The notes under the pieces: model-generated
Databases searched by the model: none
The model's input: the letters and a program-made list of their open reading frames with translations, nothing else
What the model was told of the DNA's origin: nothing
In this document: piece after piece, positions 20,990 through 30,849 of the stretch
How positions within the stretch are numbered: the stretch's first letter is position 1
Layout of the letters: the number at the start of each line of letters is the position of its first letter
Assembly: GCF_030269925.1 (NCBI RefSeq)
Contig: NC_085131.1
Span: forward strand, 4,602,001 to 4,666,000
Direction of reading: 5' to 3'
DNA from: Bombyx mori
Lineage: Eukaryota > Arthropoda > Insecta > Lepidoptera > Bombycidae
Length of the DNA stretch: 64,000 nt
Translations under genes and position numbers: made by a program

Positions 20990-21825
20990 ATTTGCGTAGG
21001 TGGGATAACACTCAACATCCCTTTGCACGCAATGTTTCCGCGACCGAGCATGCTATGCAAGCAAAAAAGGTGTATTTGTCTTCATGGACCAAGAAAAAGT
21101 CGCGTAGGTAGGTTAACATTTGACTTCCCTATGTACGTAAGGTCTTCGCGACCGAGCATGCTATGGGAGCAAAAACGTTTATTTGTCTTGGTGAAACAAG
21201 ATCATGTCGTGTAAGTAAGCTAGCACTTCGATTTTGCACGCAATGCCTCCGCGACCGAGCATGCTGTGGAAGCAAAAAGGTGTATTTGTCTTCAAGGACC
21301 AAGAGAAAGACGCGTAGGTACGTTAACATTTGACTTCCCTATGTACGCAAGGTCTCCGCGACCGAGCATGCTATGGGAACAAAAACGTTTATTTGTCTTG
21401 GTGAAACAAGATTAAGTCGTGTAGGTAAGCTAGCACTCGACTTTGCACGCAATATCTCCGCGACCGAGCGACCGAGCACCCTATATAATGGAAATTGACA
21501 TGCCAGCCCAGATAATCCAAAACCTTCACAGCTTCTGCAGCCTGAAGTTTCAACTTGGATTTGTTTTGGTCGACCAAAAGGAAGTCGTCTAGGCAGACTA
21601 GCACTCGAGTTCCTTTTGCACGCAAGGTCTCTGCGACCCAGCATGTTATGGAAGCAAAAAAGGTTAATCCAAAAGCTTCACAGCTTCTGCAGCCTGAAGT
21701 TTCAACTTGGATTTGTCTTGATCGACCAAAAAGGAAGTCGTCTAGTAGACACTAGCACTCGAGTTCCCTTTGCACGCAAGGTCTCTGCGACCCGCATGTT
21801 ATAGAAGCAAAAAGGTGTGGCTCTG
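20990..21825 (-). repeat. Tandem array built from the DIRS RT catalytic-motif segment
   Basis: About seven degenerate units of roughly 105-165 bp recur, each with a GCGACC(G/C)AGCATG-like block and a GTCTAG/GTGTAAG boundary. On the minus strand the least damaged unit (about 21505-21625) reads RVLVCLDDFLLVDQNKSK and continues to LDYLGWHVNF, i.e. RT motif C and the following segment. The array thus multiplies the same stretch of the RT gene. Confidence 0.7.
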
Positions 21826-21829
21826 AAGC

Positions 21830-22125
21830 CAGACCGAAGGGTAGGCATGTCATTTCATACTAACTCATAAGAAGGTACCGATTCCTTCCTGGAGGTACTG
21901 ATACTGGTACCTTGGTACTGATCCTCAAGAAGTATCGACGAAATTTTGCGACTGATACTAGAAAAATATTCCTGAGAAATGTTCAATTCTATCATCCGGT
22001 CCCCTGGGTGGAGAAAGTTTGGTACCTAGGTGTCCGAAAACAGTTAGGTGTTTTATCTTTACGACCTTGTTCAACTCTCGAAGATCGAAAATTGGACGCA
22101 TTGATCCGTCGCTTTTCTTCCGCAG
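21830..22125 (-). pseudogene. DIRS RT N-terminal remnant
   Basis: The minus strand reads RPIFDLRELNKVVKIKHL (allowing one frameshift), the conserved opening motif of DIRS reverse transcriptases, then a degraded stretch with stops up to the tandem array. Confidence 0.65.
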
Positions 22126-22395
22126 AATTTTTTTTTTTTTTTTTTTTTTAATTTTTTTTTTTTTTTTTTTTTGTTTTTATGGTATTTGGTAACCATACAT
22201 GGTTTACAAATTATTACAATTTTGGTGGCACTCAGTGCCTCCCGTCGGTGTCTTCAATTGCCCCCCTCTGGATTGTGCCAGATGTTACGGACTATGATTG
22301 TTTATAATGTTTGGCTTGCCTTTTGTACGAGGTCGTGACAAATAGGATTGTAGCCCTCCGAGGGACTGAATAGATTTCAATTTAGTATTATCAGA
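22125..22395 (-). repeat. Poly-A retroposon fragment nested in the DIRS element
   Basis: A run of about 45 T on the plus strand is followed by about 220 bp of sequence unlike its surroundings. This is the pattern of a 5'-truncated retroposon inserted antisense to the window. The family was not recognised. Confidence 0.5.
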
Positions 22396-22592
22396 AAAAA
22401 AAATTCCTCAATGAGTAGTGCGTTGGCAACAGGATACTTTGTTAGAGACCACGGAAATTAAACTTTGACGTCTTATTTCTATACATACGGCCCTTTTTTC
22501 CGTATACAATTTAAAACGCTTTTTACGGGTAACTTGTACGACGGAGACGATTTGTCAAAGTTTTCAGTAATTATGTTACAAAGATTATTAGT

Positions 22593-22919
22593 TTAAATCT
22601 GTTGTGTTTTTGTCAAAATTTCCGTATTGACGAGATCAATTTGTTTACAACAATTTTCGTTACATTCAATTGTTACACACAGTTGATGCATTATTAGATT
22701 TACAACGTCACTGACCTGGTGGGGTAACGAGCAGATACGAAGATCGACCGTTACCTTTGAATCCCGTCGTTTCTTACGCAGAGACTCCTTTTGTTCTTTT
22801 TCGCTTGACGAGCTGTTCGAACGCGAGGCGTCTCCATCGCGTCTCGCCTGGACATCTTCCCTCTCGGAAATTATGGAGCTTGACTCAACATCACCTCCAA
22901 CAGATGACGCGTGATTCAT
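22593..22919 (-). CDS. DIRS-like element ORF1 (gag-like) fragment
   Basis: The first ATG downstream of the right inverted repeat on the element's coding strand is at 22919. The frame encodes about 108 residues, rich in Ser, Asp, Arg and Glu at the start (ESSSIISEREDVQARRDGDA) with a basic KKRRDSK patch. By position it is the start of the element's gag-like ORF; the sequence itself carries no decisive domain. Confidence 0.45.
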   Translation of the reverse strand: MNHASSVGGDVESSSIISEREDVQARRDGDASRSNSSSSEKEQKESLRKKRRDSKVTVDLRICSLPHQVSDVVNLIMHQLCVTIECNENCCKQIDLVNTEILTKTQQI

Positions 22920-23067
22920 GGCGTCCGATGATAGGATTGGTAAATAATACTCGTAATGATTGCAAAATAACACTCATAGAAACACAAATTAAATATTTTT
23001 TGCAATTAATAAGAAGTCGAATAAATATTTGTGGACTTGCGACTTCACAGTACGAAAGTACACAACG

Positions 23068-23223
23068 CTATGAAGATCAAAGATGGCTGCGCTCCCTTTA
23101 TACTTGCTGGCAGCACCTAGCGGCTAAAGATGGAACTAAATTGACTGTCTATGGTTGGACATAGACAAGGAATCTAAGCTAAGTACACACTGCTTCTTCA
23201 TAATACAATGCTGTATGTTTTCC
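23068..23223. repeat. DIRS-like element, inverted terminal repeat (right)
   Basis: Partner of 18531-18686. On the coding strand it carries TATAAAG about 150 bp upstream of the ORF1 ATG, so it probably holds the promoter. The outer extension on this side is only about 11 bp. Confidence 0.88.
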
Positions 23224-23239
23224 AAAGGCACATCAATAT

Positions 23240-23561
23240 CGAGCTTTTTTGTGTACCCAGTTTTTTTCAAATGCGCCAAAACTGTTTTGTGGTCAATTCT
23301 CAGTTCTTCAGCTACGTCGTAACTACTGATATGCCGATCTTGCTCCAATTTTTTCAAACATGGCATCCATTTTATCCGTAATGGGGCGACCAGAGCGATG
23401 TGCATCTTTGACATCAAAATTTCCGGATTGAAAACGCTTAAACCCTTGTGCTACTGTCACAGACACTGCACTAGGTCCATCAACGCGGCTTGCGTTGCAT
23501 TTTTACCTCTTTTGTAGTAAAATTTTAAAATGTATCGAATATCTTCATTAGATTCACTCAT
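23240..23561 (-). pseudogene. Mariner transposase, N-terminal part
   Basis: It starts MSESNEDIRYILKFYYKRGK, is frameshifted after about 25 codons, then shows GFKRFQSGNFDVKDA and DRHISSYDVAEELRIDHKTV (helix-turn-helix region). It ends at GYTKKLDI where the DIRS-like insert begins. Reading continues in frame at 18482. Confidence 0.88.
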
Positions 23562-23967
23562 CTTGACAGTACGAAAAATAAATAAAAATCACACATTTTC
23601 CTAATTTAATTTTGGAATTATCTTCTTTAAATTTTAAACTTTTAATGACACCAAAACTAGCCAGATACAAATAGTATAGCCAAAGAGATTTTATTACAAG
23701 TTCATACATACTATAATGCGAAAAGACGTTTTTCCCCAACCTATTACAATTGACAGATAACATAGGTCACCGCCAACTTACGTTAGGCTGTTACCGTAGC
23801 CAACATCTGCAGATCATCAAGTTCCATATACCACGCGCTCCCCCTAGGCGCGTGGACTTCGTAGGAGATTCGATCCCAGCCCGAGAAAAAAGGCTGTTAC
23901 CGTAGGAATTAGGTGTAATACCGTGAATGCCACCACATTGACAACAGAGGTCAAAATTTCAGTGCAG

Positions 23968-24140
23968 AAATAGTTATACCTACACTTGCGGGCTTACAAT
24001 ACGCCCTGTGGCCAATAAATACCAGCAAATTAATATAAATTTACAAAGTTGACGTATTCCCTTGTCACTAAACTATTTTCATTGTGGAAGTCGCTCGTGA
24101 AGTGTTACGTGTAAGTATTGTTAAGTACGTACGTCCTTAG
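23968..24140 (-). repeat. Diverged Bm1 fragment (antisense)
   Basis: The mid-body order of Bm1 in antisense is recognisable (ACCTACACTTGCGGGCTTAC ... GTGGAAGTCGCTCGTGAA), with many differences. Confidence 0.45.
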
Positions 24141-24202
24141 AAAGTAAAAAATAATTCGGAACTTTATAGCTGGCGAGGTCGCATCGCTAGATTCGAGTAG
24201 AT

Positions 24203-24451
24203 TTGGTGGTAGGATCTCTTGTGAGTCCGCGCGGGTAGGTACCACCGCCCTGCCTATTTCTGCCGTGAAGCAGTAATGCGTTTCGGCTTGAAGGGTGGGG
24301 CAGCCGTTGTAAACTATACAGAGGCCTTAGAACTTATATCTCAAGGTGGGTGGTGCATTTACGTTGTAGATGTCTATGGGCTCCAGTAACCACTTAACAC
24401 CAGGTGGGCTGTGAGCTCGTCCACCCATCTAAGCAATAAAAATAAATAAAA
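24203..24451 (+). repeat. Bm1 SINE, 3' half
   Basis: Well conserved from GGTGGTAGGATCTCTTGTGA to the AAGCAATAAAAATAAA tail. Confidence 0.9.
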
Positions 24452-25063
24452 AAAGACGCCCGTCTTATCCTTGAGCGGTTAGCCCATGATGTCTACATCA
24501 TGACCATTGGCATCGTCGAATTATTACGCAATGTTAATTTTCATTGGATCTGGGACTTACGACGCAAGGAAAGATCTTCCACCGAGCTGGTAATATTGCT
24601 CAGTAGACCGACGGCCCGAATGTTATTATTCGGAACTTGTGTATATGCAAGCTTAACTTGAAAATGTTGTAAGCGAAATTCAGGGATCATGTCAAATATC
24701 TTGTGTTATTTGATGGCTACCCGCCACAGATTCTTTCACACACGACAGTATACCTTCGGTCTTAACGCATATTGAAGTCTGTTCTTATTATATGAAAGCG
24801 CTTTTAACTTCCACGAAGAGGCTTGGAATTTGAATCGTACGTTTTTCAAATCAAGCTACTCAATACCTAAACCAAAAGTAACAGAAGTAAATAAGAACTG
24901 TACATTTTATTCAAATCAACAATTTCACATAAAAACATATTTAAGTATAAACAAATAAAACAGAAGTGCATGTCTTATTTCGAATTACAAGCTTTCTCTT
25001 GCCTAAATAAATACAACATTTGTGTAAATTTAAGAGTTATATTACGTTCGACAATCACTGCAG

Positions 25064-25111
25064 TGTGCTCAGCGCGAGTTTTTAACTTCTCGATCGCGTA
25101 AAAGTTAACTT
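25064..25111. repeat. Half of a foldback MITE
   Basis: The left terminus (GTGTGCTCAGCGCGAG) of the family at 13881-14467 is present, cut off by the next MITE. Confidence 0.5.
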
Positions 25112-25465
25112 ATATCGTCTTCTCGCATTAAAACTGTATAATCTCAAAACTTACGAATTTTACAGGAGAGTGTTTTAAAGGTTTAACATGTGATATTTTT
25201 GCTATTAATCATCTTTGCAACATTTATTTCTTATTTTTTACCAGTCAAATTATCGGTCTTTTAAAGTAAGATAAAATTATTTATTAATTTTGTTATTAGT
25301 AGTCGAAACATAGGTAAGCTAAAAAAAAAAAACTAAAACTAAACTACGCTCTTTTGACAGTATTTGTGAGAAAAACACTGGTGATATATACCAAATGATA
25401 CCGCATATTAACTCAGTTTCGAATGTTTTTGGAAATTGTACACTTTTAATGCGAAAAGACGATAT
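25112..25465. mobile_element. MITE with 27-bp terminal inverted repeats
   Basis: Left ATATCGTCTTCTCGCATTAA and its inverted partner at 25439-25465 match at 25 of 27 positions. The inner part shares CGTCTTTTCGCATTA with the mariner right terminus at 17492-23741, so it may be a mariner-derived MITE. Confidence 0.6.
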
Positions 25466-25477
25466 TTTTTTATTTTT

Positions 25478-25728
25478 TTTTTATTTTTTATTGCTTAGAT
25501 GGATGGACGAGCTCACAGCCCACCTGGTGTTAAGTGGTTACTGGAGCCCATAGACATCTACAACGTAAATGCGCCACCCACCTCGAGATACAAGTTCTAA
25601 GGTCTCAGTATAGTTACAACGGCTACCCCACCCTTCGAACCGAAACGCATTACTGCTTCACGGCGGAAATAGGCGGGGTGGTGGTACCTACCCGTGCGGA
25701 CTCACATAAGGTCCTACCACCAGTGAAA
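25478..25728 (-). repeat. Bm1 SINE (antisense), 3' half
   Basis: Poly-T-rich start, GACGAGCTCACAGCCCACC and the full 3' body up to TCCTACCACCAGTGA. Confidence 0.9.
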
Positions 25729-25784
25729 CTTGTGAACTTGTGCACGCAAATGTAGCACACTGAACAAATTTCAAGATGGCGTCA

Positions 25785-25957
25785 TATGTGCTTAGTACGA
25801 GTTTTGTAACGTTCTCGATAGCGAGAAAGTTAACTCAAGTTTGTATGGGGTTGGAACGTTTGCGTACGTTTGCCGCTAGGGGCGCTGTTCCAACTGCATA
25901 CAATTTTGAGTTATCTTTACGCTATAGAGAACGTTACAAAACTCGCACTAAGCATAC
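25785..25957. mobile_element. Compact foldback MITE, copy 2
   Basis: Nearly the whole 173 bp folds on itself: TGTGCTTAGTACGAGTTTTG at the left pairs with CAAAACTCGCACTAAGCATA at the right, and the arms extend about 75 bp to the CCGCTAGGGGCGCTG core. Confidence 0.75.
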
Positions 25958-26039
25958 AGTTCTATTGTAAATTGTGTTTGCGATACTCGAACTAACATAC
26001 TGGCTGTTATTTGTTAATCAGCACAGATAAATGAATTCA

Positions 26040-29000
26040 CTAATTATCCCATTTCTTCGACACGTCAATGTATTCTCCGTCGGGCGATTCGTAGTCCTTG
26101 ATGGGCGGCGTCGCTACCGGACCGCTTATGGTATAAGGCAGTAGTTGCAAGTCGGGCTGAAAAACATTAAGAGAAACATTAATCTCGTTTTTTTTTTCCT
26201 ACCTAAGCTGAGAACCTTGAGAGGCTATATCAGCGTAACCTTAACCAGTAGGGGCTCAAACCTGACGACCTGACGGTTGCTAACACGAACCCTAGCAAGA
26301 GCCGTGCTTCGCAGAATCTACCGCATCGGAAACGCGACCCATGGGAAGATCCGGCGAGAAACTCAGTGGGCTGTGTCTGTGGGTTAATTTACTCGACGAG
26401 CCCTTCGTCGCAAGCGACGGGTTCGACGAGGACGATGACCGGTGCTTAAGGTACCTAGAAGCACCGTTAGTGGATCGGGAGGATCCGATATGACGTGATA
26501 ATCTGGGACACACACATCCCTGAGGGGTCAATGTTAAATTTGATTTTAGCGATTAAAATTTTCTACGGCTTCCGAGAGAGCCGAAGATATAATTAACACT
26601 AATTGTACAGTTTAATTTTGCCTTTGTTATGATCATTATATTATTTGCGATGTTTAGAATGCTTACAGATTCTGTGATCGCAGACACAAAATCCAACTTT
26701 ATTTTTTAAATAAGTATTATGAAAGAAAGGTATGTAAAACAAATTCATGTTGTCGTATTGCCTAAGCTGGATTTTTTTAATGCTGATGACCAGATGAACT
26801 CAAGATCCGTCTAGTATTAAGTAGACACTGAACCCCATAGACAGCGCAATGTGAATGAGCCAACCACCTCAAAACGTGAGTTCGAAGTCTCAATTTTATT
26901 GTATAATACTCCTCGAGTGTCGAGGACGCATGAAATCTCCAAGGCAGAAATTGTCTCGTCCCAAAAAAAAAAAAATTTTACTGACCTACATATGGATCGG
27001 ACTAGCCTTCGTCTTTCGAGAACGAATATAACCCTCAGAATTGATGGAAATAAATACTAATGTACGTATTATCTACTTAAATAATCATTTAGAATCGAAA
27101 CATAGTTTGATATTTTTTATGAGAGAACTGCATTTTTTTTACAAACTTTTCAATCTTTTTTTTTATTGCTTAGATGGGTGGACGAGCTCACAGCCCACCT
27201 GGTATTAAGTAGTTACTGGAGCCCATAGACATCTACAACGTAAATTCGCCACCTTGAGATATAAGTTCTAAGATCTCAGTATAGTTACAACGGCTGCCCC
27301 ACCCTTCAAACCGAAACGCATTACTGCTTCACGGCAGAAATAAGCAGGCGGTGGTACCTATCCGCGCGGACTCACAAGAGGTCCTACCATCAGTACAATC
27401 TTTCATACAATTGATAATCAATATACCATAATAGCTTCATTGTACAGATCCTCTGATTCCTCGTACAGCCTGTCCAGAGCGCGTCTCTGGGCTGCCATGA
27501 TCCTGTCGACTTGTGCAATGTTGTTCATATATTCATCACGTTTGTAACGAGCCCATTCCTTTTGGAGTAGCTCGCGGGCTTCGATTTCTTCGACCGACAA
27601 CTGAACAGGAGGCCGTTTATATTTTCTGTAACATTAACATTCTTAAGAATATTGCACAATTTTGAAAAAAAAAAAACCCTAAACAAATCAAAATTTGTCT
27701 AATAGCTTTTAGGTTTTTAAGCAACCAGATAAACGTGACAAAAAAAAGGGTGCGTGTACTTATGTACGCGCGTAAGAAGTTATACTTCAATTTTAATCAA
27801 TTTGAATAAAATCAATTAACCAACATCCTCAAACACGCATATTGGACATCCCTTTTCTTGACATCGTATAAATTCGATAATTCTCGGTACGTTTCGGAAA
27901 ATTCATCTGCGGCTATATTCAGACTCGACAAGTTACGTCGGTCGTATTGTAAGGAACGATTTAGTGGGCAACTTAATTTCTGTTAATTTTGTGTCACGGT
28001 GCGCGCATCGTAAAATTTCACTCTCATCAATTTTTCATAACGCGCCTAAAGAAGTATAACTTCAAAAATTCTGTATTAATATACAGACACACATAGTGCG
28101 AGGACTGTGAATAGAGGAAAAAAGAAGCAACTTATGTTTAGACTATCTTTTATTACTTGGCAAAAATAATGTATGGAAATAAAGTATAGGTGAATGCAAC
28201 ACTTCTCAGTACCGGTGGTAAACATAATGATATTGTACAAAAAAGATCACCTCAGTATATTTTATAATATAAAAAAAACTATAATAATATAGTTTAAAAA
28301 AACTATGATAATATAGATTTTTTTGCTCTTTTTTTGCTTTGGTAACATTACAAAAGGTGTCATTTTTTCTGATGTTGTTACAATATATTGTTGTAAGTAA
28401 TTACTTGAGTGAATCCATCAAGTGAAGTGGAACCTCCAACTCATCAATAGGTTTCAACTGTCTAGCATTCTTCTCAAGCCTTCGAATTTGTTTCTCAATT
28501 TTCTTACGACGGCGCTCTTCACGGGCTTTAACAATAGCAGGATCTATTTTCTTTTTTTTCTTCATTGGTTCAGCCCTGGGAATAAACAACAAAATCATTA
28601 CAGACTCAATCACTTTTTACTACAAAACTCTACAAAAAAATAAACAATGTTCAACATTAATATTAGTTGATGGAGGCTAACACTTAGCATTGCCTTAGGC
28701 ATGCAATGATTCTATTATAATTCATAAGGACATGGAAAAGTTGGTTTACAACTACTAACACAGCAGAAAGCCATCAATGACTAAAGTGACAAGTCAAGCT
28801 AATAGAGTATCAGTTCATAAGCATTAGAAGCAATAGAAAAGCAAATGGCTAGCAGTTGATTCATGTTAACGTTGAATAATTACAGCTAAACATGATGAAT
28901 AGAAGTCACTATACATGATATAAACTAGTCACTGATTGTATCTGTCTGTGTGTAGGCTTTGTTTTTCTAAGCACAACAGTTTTGGTATGATTTTTACTAG

Positions 29001-30033
29001 CCTTTATCAGATTTTTCATCCAAAATGTTGAATGGCGTAACCGGGGTTCGGTTTGATAGAATTTAGGTGCTTAAAGAACACTATCCATCACTTATAAGGG
29101 TTGATCACTCACTAGTCATGAATAAGAACATTTGTATAATATGATGTAAAAAAACTAGCTAAATGGGAACAATTCTAAAATACATGTAAGATGTAACCAT
29201 TTTTCTGAAAATAAATCCTCACTACCTCCATAGATAGGTACACAGGACATCCTTATTGCTACTTTCTAACTAGCCTTAATTTTCTGGCATTTGTTGGCAT
29301 TTATTCTTTAATATGCTGTATAAAAGTGAGTAATTAGATATATAATTGTGTAATTATAGATTTCTTTTTTATATATAAAGTAGCAAAATTATCATTATGC
29401 GGTCCATATTTATCAACCGATAAGTACACTGCATGTAATTTATTTCCTGAAGTAAATCTTGTCCCCCTGATGTTAGTCTGAAAGTTAGCAATGATAAAAC
29501 CAACTATTGTATTTTTGTATTTAATGTTTTCCATTTGTGTTTATTTTGGTGTACACAATAAAGCACACTCCCACTCTCTCTTTCTAAGCGGAAGATTTGT
29601 TTAAAATCAAGACATTAATTTATTTATAATTTTTGACCATTATTTACAACTGCTATAAAATTTTGGCCCCCTTAATTTCACTATGTTACAAGTGGAAAAA
29701 TAAAAAGTTGATAGAGTTAAAAATAATACTTAATGTATATTACCATAGCTGTTCAGTGATCTTGAACGTTAAGGCACTTGTCGTCGATATATTTCGATTT
29801 AACTGAAATTTTACTGTGGGACATATTGATAATCTGAAATTGACAAGATATTGATCATTAATAAAACTATGCAAATTTGATAATTGAATTTTATAGTTTC
29901 TGTGTGTAGAAGTACACTGTAAATTATAACGTATATTAATTATTTAGTTTGGTAAATAATAATTTAACTCTTTATTTTATAGGTTATGTTTACACACTAC
30001 AACTTACCTAGAAAATTGTCTTAGAATAGACAT
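26040..30033 (-). CDS. mRpL40: Mitochondrial ribosomal protein L40 (large subunit, mL40)
   Basis: Five exons on the minus strand: 30008-30033, 29744-29833, 28405-28575, 27427-27625 and 26040-26156. All introns are GT-AG and the frame is kept throughout, giving 200 residues, close to other animal mL40 proteins. The first two exons encode a basic, hydroxylated N-terminus (MSILRQFSRLSICP...) suited to mitochondrial import. Exon 3 carries the diagnostic Lys-rich AEPMKKKKKIDPAIVKAREE segment. Exon 4 is a long charged coiled-coil-like region (RPPVQLSVEEIEARELLQKE ... YNEAIM), and exon 5 ends IKDYESPDGEYIDVSKKWDN, matching the family's C-terminus. The product is a structural protein of the mitochondrial 54S/39S subunit. 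Intron 4 contains an antisense-oriented LINE tail and Bm1 copies. No damage is visible. Confidence 0.92.
26190..26491 (-). repeat. Jockey-like LINE 3' end (antisense to window)
   Basis: Poly-T, CCTACCTAAGCTGAGAACC, the hairpin region (left arm mutated) and the last Arg-rich codons. It lies in the last intron of mRpL40, in the gene's own orientation. Confidence 0.85.
26755..26900 (-). repeat. Very diverged Bm1-like fragment
   Basis: The order of motifs (GATGAACTCAAGATCC ... CCCATAGACAGCGCAATGTG) follows antisense Bm1, but identity is low. Confidence 0.3.
27150..27395 (-). repeat. Bm1 SINE (antisense), 3' half
   Basis: Well conserved, in intron 4 of mRpL40. It ends about 30 bp downstream of the exon 4 donor in gene direction. 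Confidence 0.9.
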
Positions 30034-30099
30034 TTTAAATTTAAATTAAATGATTATTCCGAGACTGACTTTCTTTGATATTTTAATATTCTTGAAAAA

Positions 30100-30212
30100 T
30101 TAAAAAGCCACCGTAAACTTAAGTTTCTTGACAGCTTCAACCAGATGCTTATCATTCATCTGACTGACAAAGACAAAGGAAACGTGGCCCATCCAGCCCA
30201 ACCTATCCAGCT
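30100..30212 (-). CDS. Candidate terminal exon of an unidentified gene
   Basis: On the minus strand a pyrimidine-rich acceptor (CTTTTGTTTAG, just above 30212) precedes an open stretch encoding LDRLGWMGHVSFVFVSQMND and then KHLVEAVKKLKFTVAF before a TAA at 30100-30102. The amino-acid composition looks like real protein rather than translated AT-rich noise. No upstream exon was found between here and 33.4 kb, and I do not recognise the family. It could be a retained fragment of a dispersed pseudogene. Confidence 0.3.
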
Positions 30213-30524
30213 CTAAACAAAAGTCGTAACCATTGTGTTGATGAAAAGTTAAATGGATCGGAATAAAATAAAATGGAATTAAAGGAATTTAAAATATTAC
30301 TATAGACTAATTTATGTATTTTAAGTTTAAGTAATACATAAATGTTAATCATAATTTAGCACATGAATTTAATTATGTTAGTGGCGCTAAACTAAACAGA
30401 TAATTTCAAAATTGAAATAGATATCTAGCACATGCATATTATATTGAATGTAAAAGTGTGATCTAGTCTAATAATAAATTAGAAAATGAGTATTTTAATA
30501 GTAATGAATAAAGAACAACCTTGT

Positions 30525-30840
30525 GACGGATGTCTGCACTCTTGACTCAGATCCACTAGGATATCCGGGAGGTGTGAATTGACTGTGTCGTCAAGGCATA
30601 CTTCGAAAAGCTTGCCGACCAAGGGGTCCAGCAAGTGGACGTCCAGTGAGGCCAGACAAATATGCTACCCGCGCGAAACGCGACGGCCTATATACTCAGC
30701 CTGACTCGCAAAAGCACTGTCTCATCCGAAGTTCGGACGAAGGTTGTTGAGCGGCAGGAGCTTGAAGTAGCTTTAACTACAAAATTCCCGAAACCACCGA
30801 TACATAGATGGAATTAGGTTGACTTCCTCCTGACATAAAA
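30525..30840 (+). repeat. Diverged R1-clade LINE 3' UTR
   Basis: Blocks CTTGCCGACCAAGGGGTCC and AAGGTTGTTGAGCGGCAGGA correspond in order to the 3' UTR of the element at 10604-12623. It is clearly a different subfamily. Confidence 0.6.
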
Positions 30841-30849
30841 TAATACAGG

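Larger units (their letters stand above)
18488..23234 (-). mobile_element. DIRS-like tyrosine-recombinase retrotransposon inserted in mariner
   Basis: Coding direction is minus. Inverted terminal repeats of 156 bp (18531-18686 and 23068-23223) look identical. An internal complementary region at 18710-18814 joins a perfect 66-bp complement of the left end (18483-18548) to a perfect 44-bp complement of the right end (23196-23239). This ITR plus ICR layout is the hallmark of DIRS elements. Inside, minus-strand remnants occur in DIRS order: a short gag-like frame (22919), RT (about 22120-20780), RNase H (about 20380-20300) and tyrosine recombinase (about 19940-19080). All are broken. Both ends meet mariner sequence at AATAT (18483-18487 and 23235-23239), and the mariner frame is restored if the insert is removed. 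Confidence 0.88.
17492..23741 (-). mobile_element. Mariner transposon, split by a DIRS-like insertion
   Basis: The ends are flanked by TA (17490-17491 and 23742-23743). Terminal inverted repeats are GGTCGGAAAAAAGTTTCTTC at the left and, in reverse complement, GGTTGGGGAAAAACGTCTTT at the right. The mariner itself totals about 1.5 kb; the rest is the insertion at 18488-23234. A GC-rich stretch of about 230 bp (17550-17785) lies in its 3' flank and is probably yet another insertion. Confidence 0.88.

Noticed and set aside
23136..23417. Separate helix-turn-helix protein on the minus strand
   Set aside because: Its N-terminal part is the mariner transposase and its last residues come from the DIRS-like inverted repeat; it is a fusion created by the insertion.
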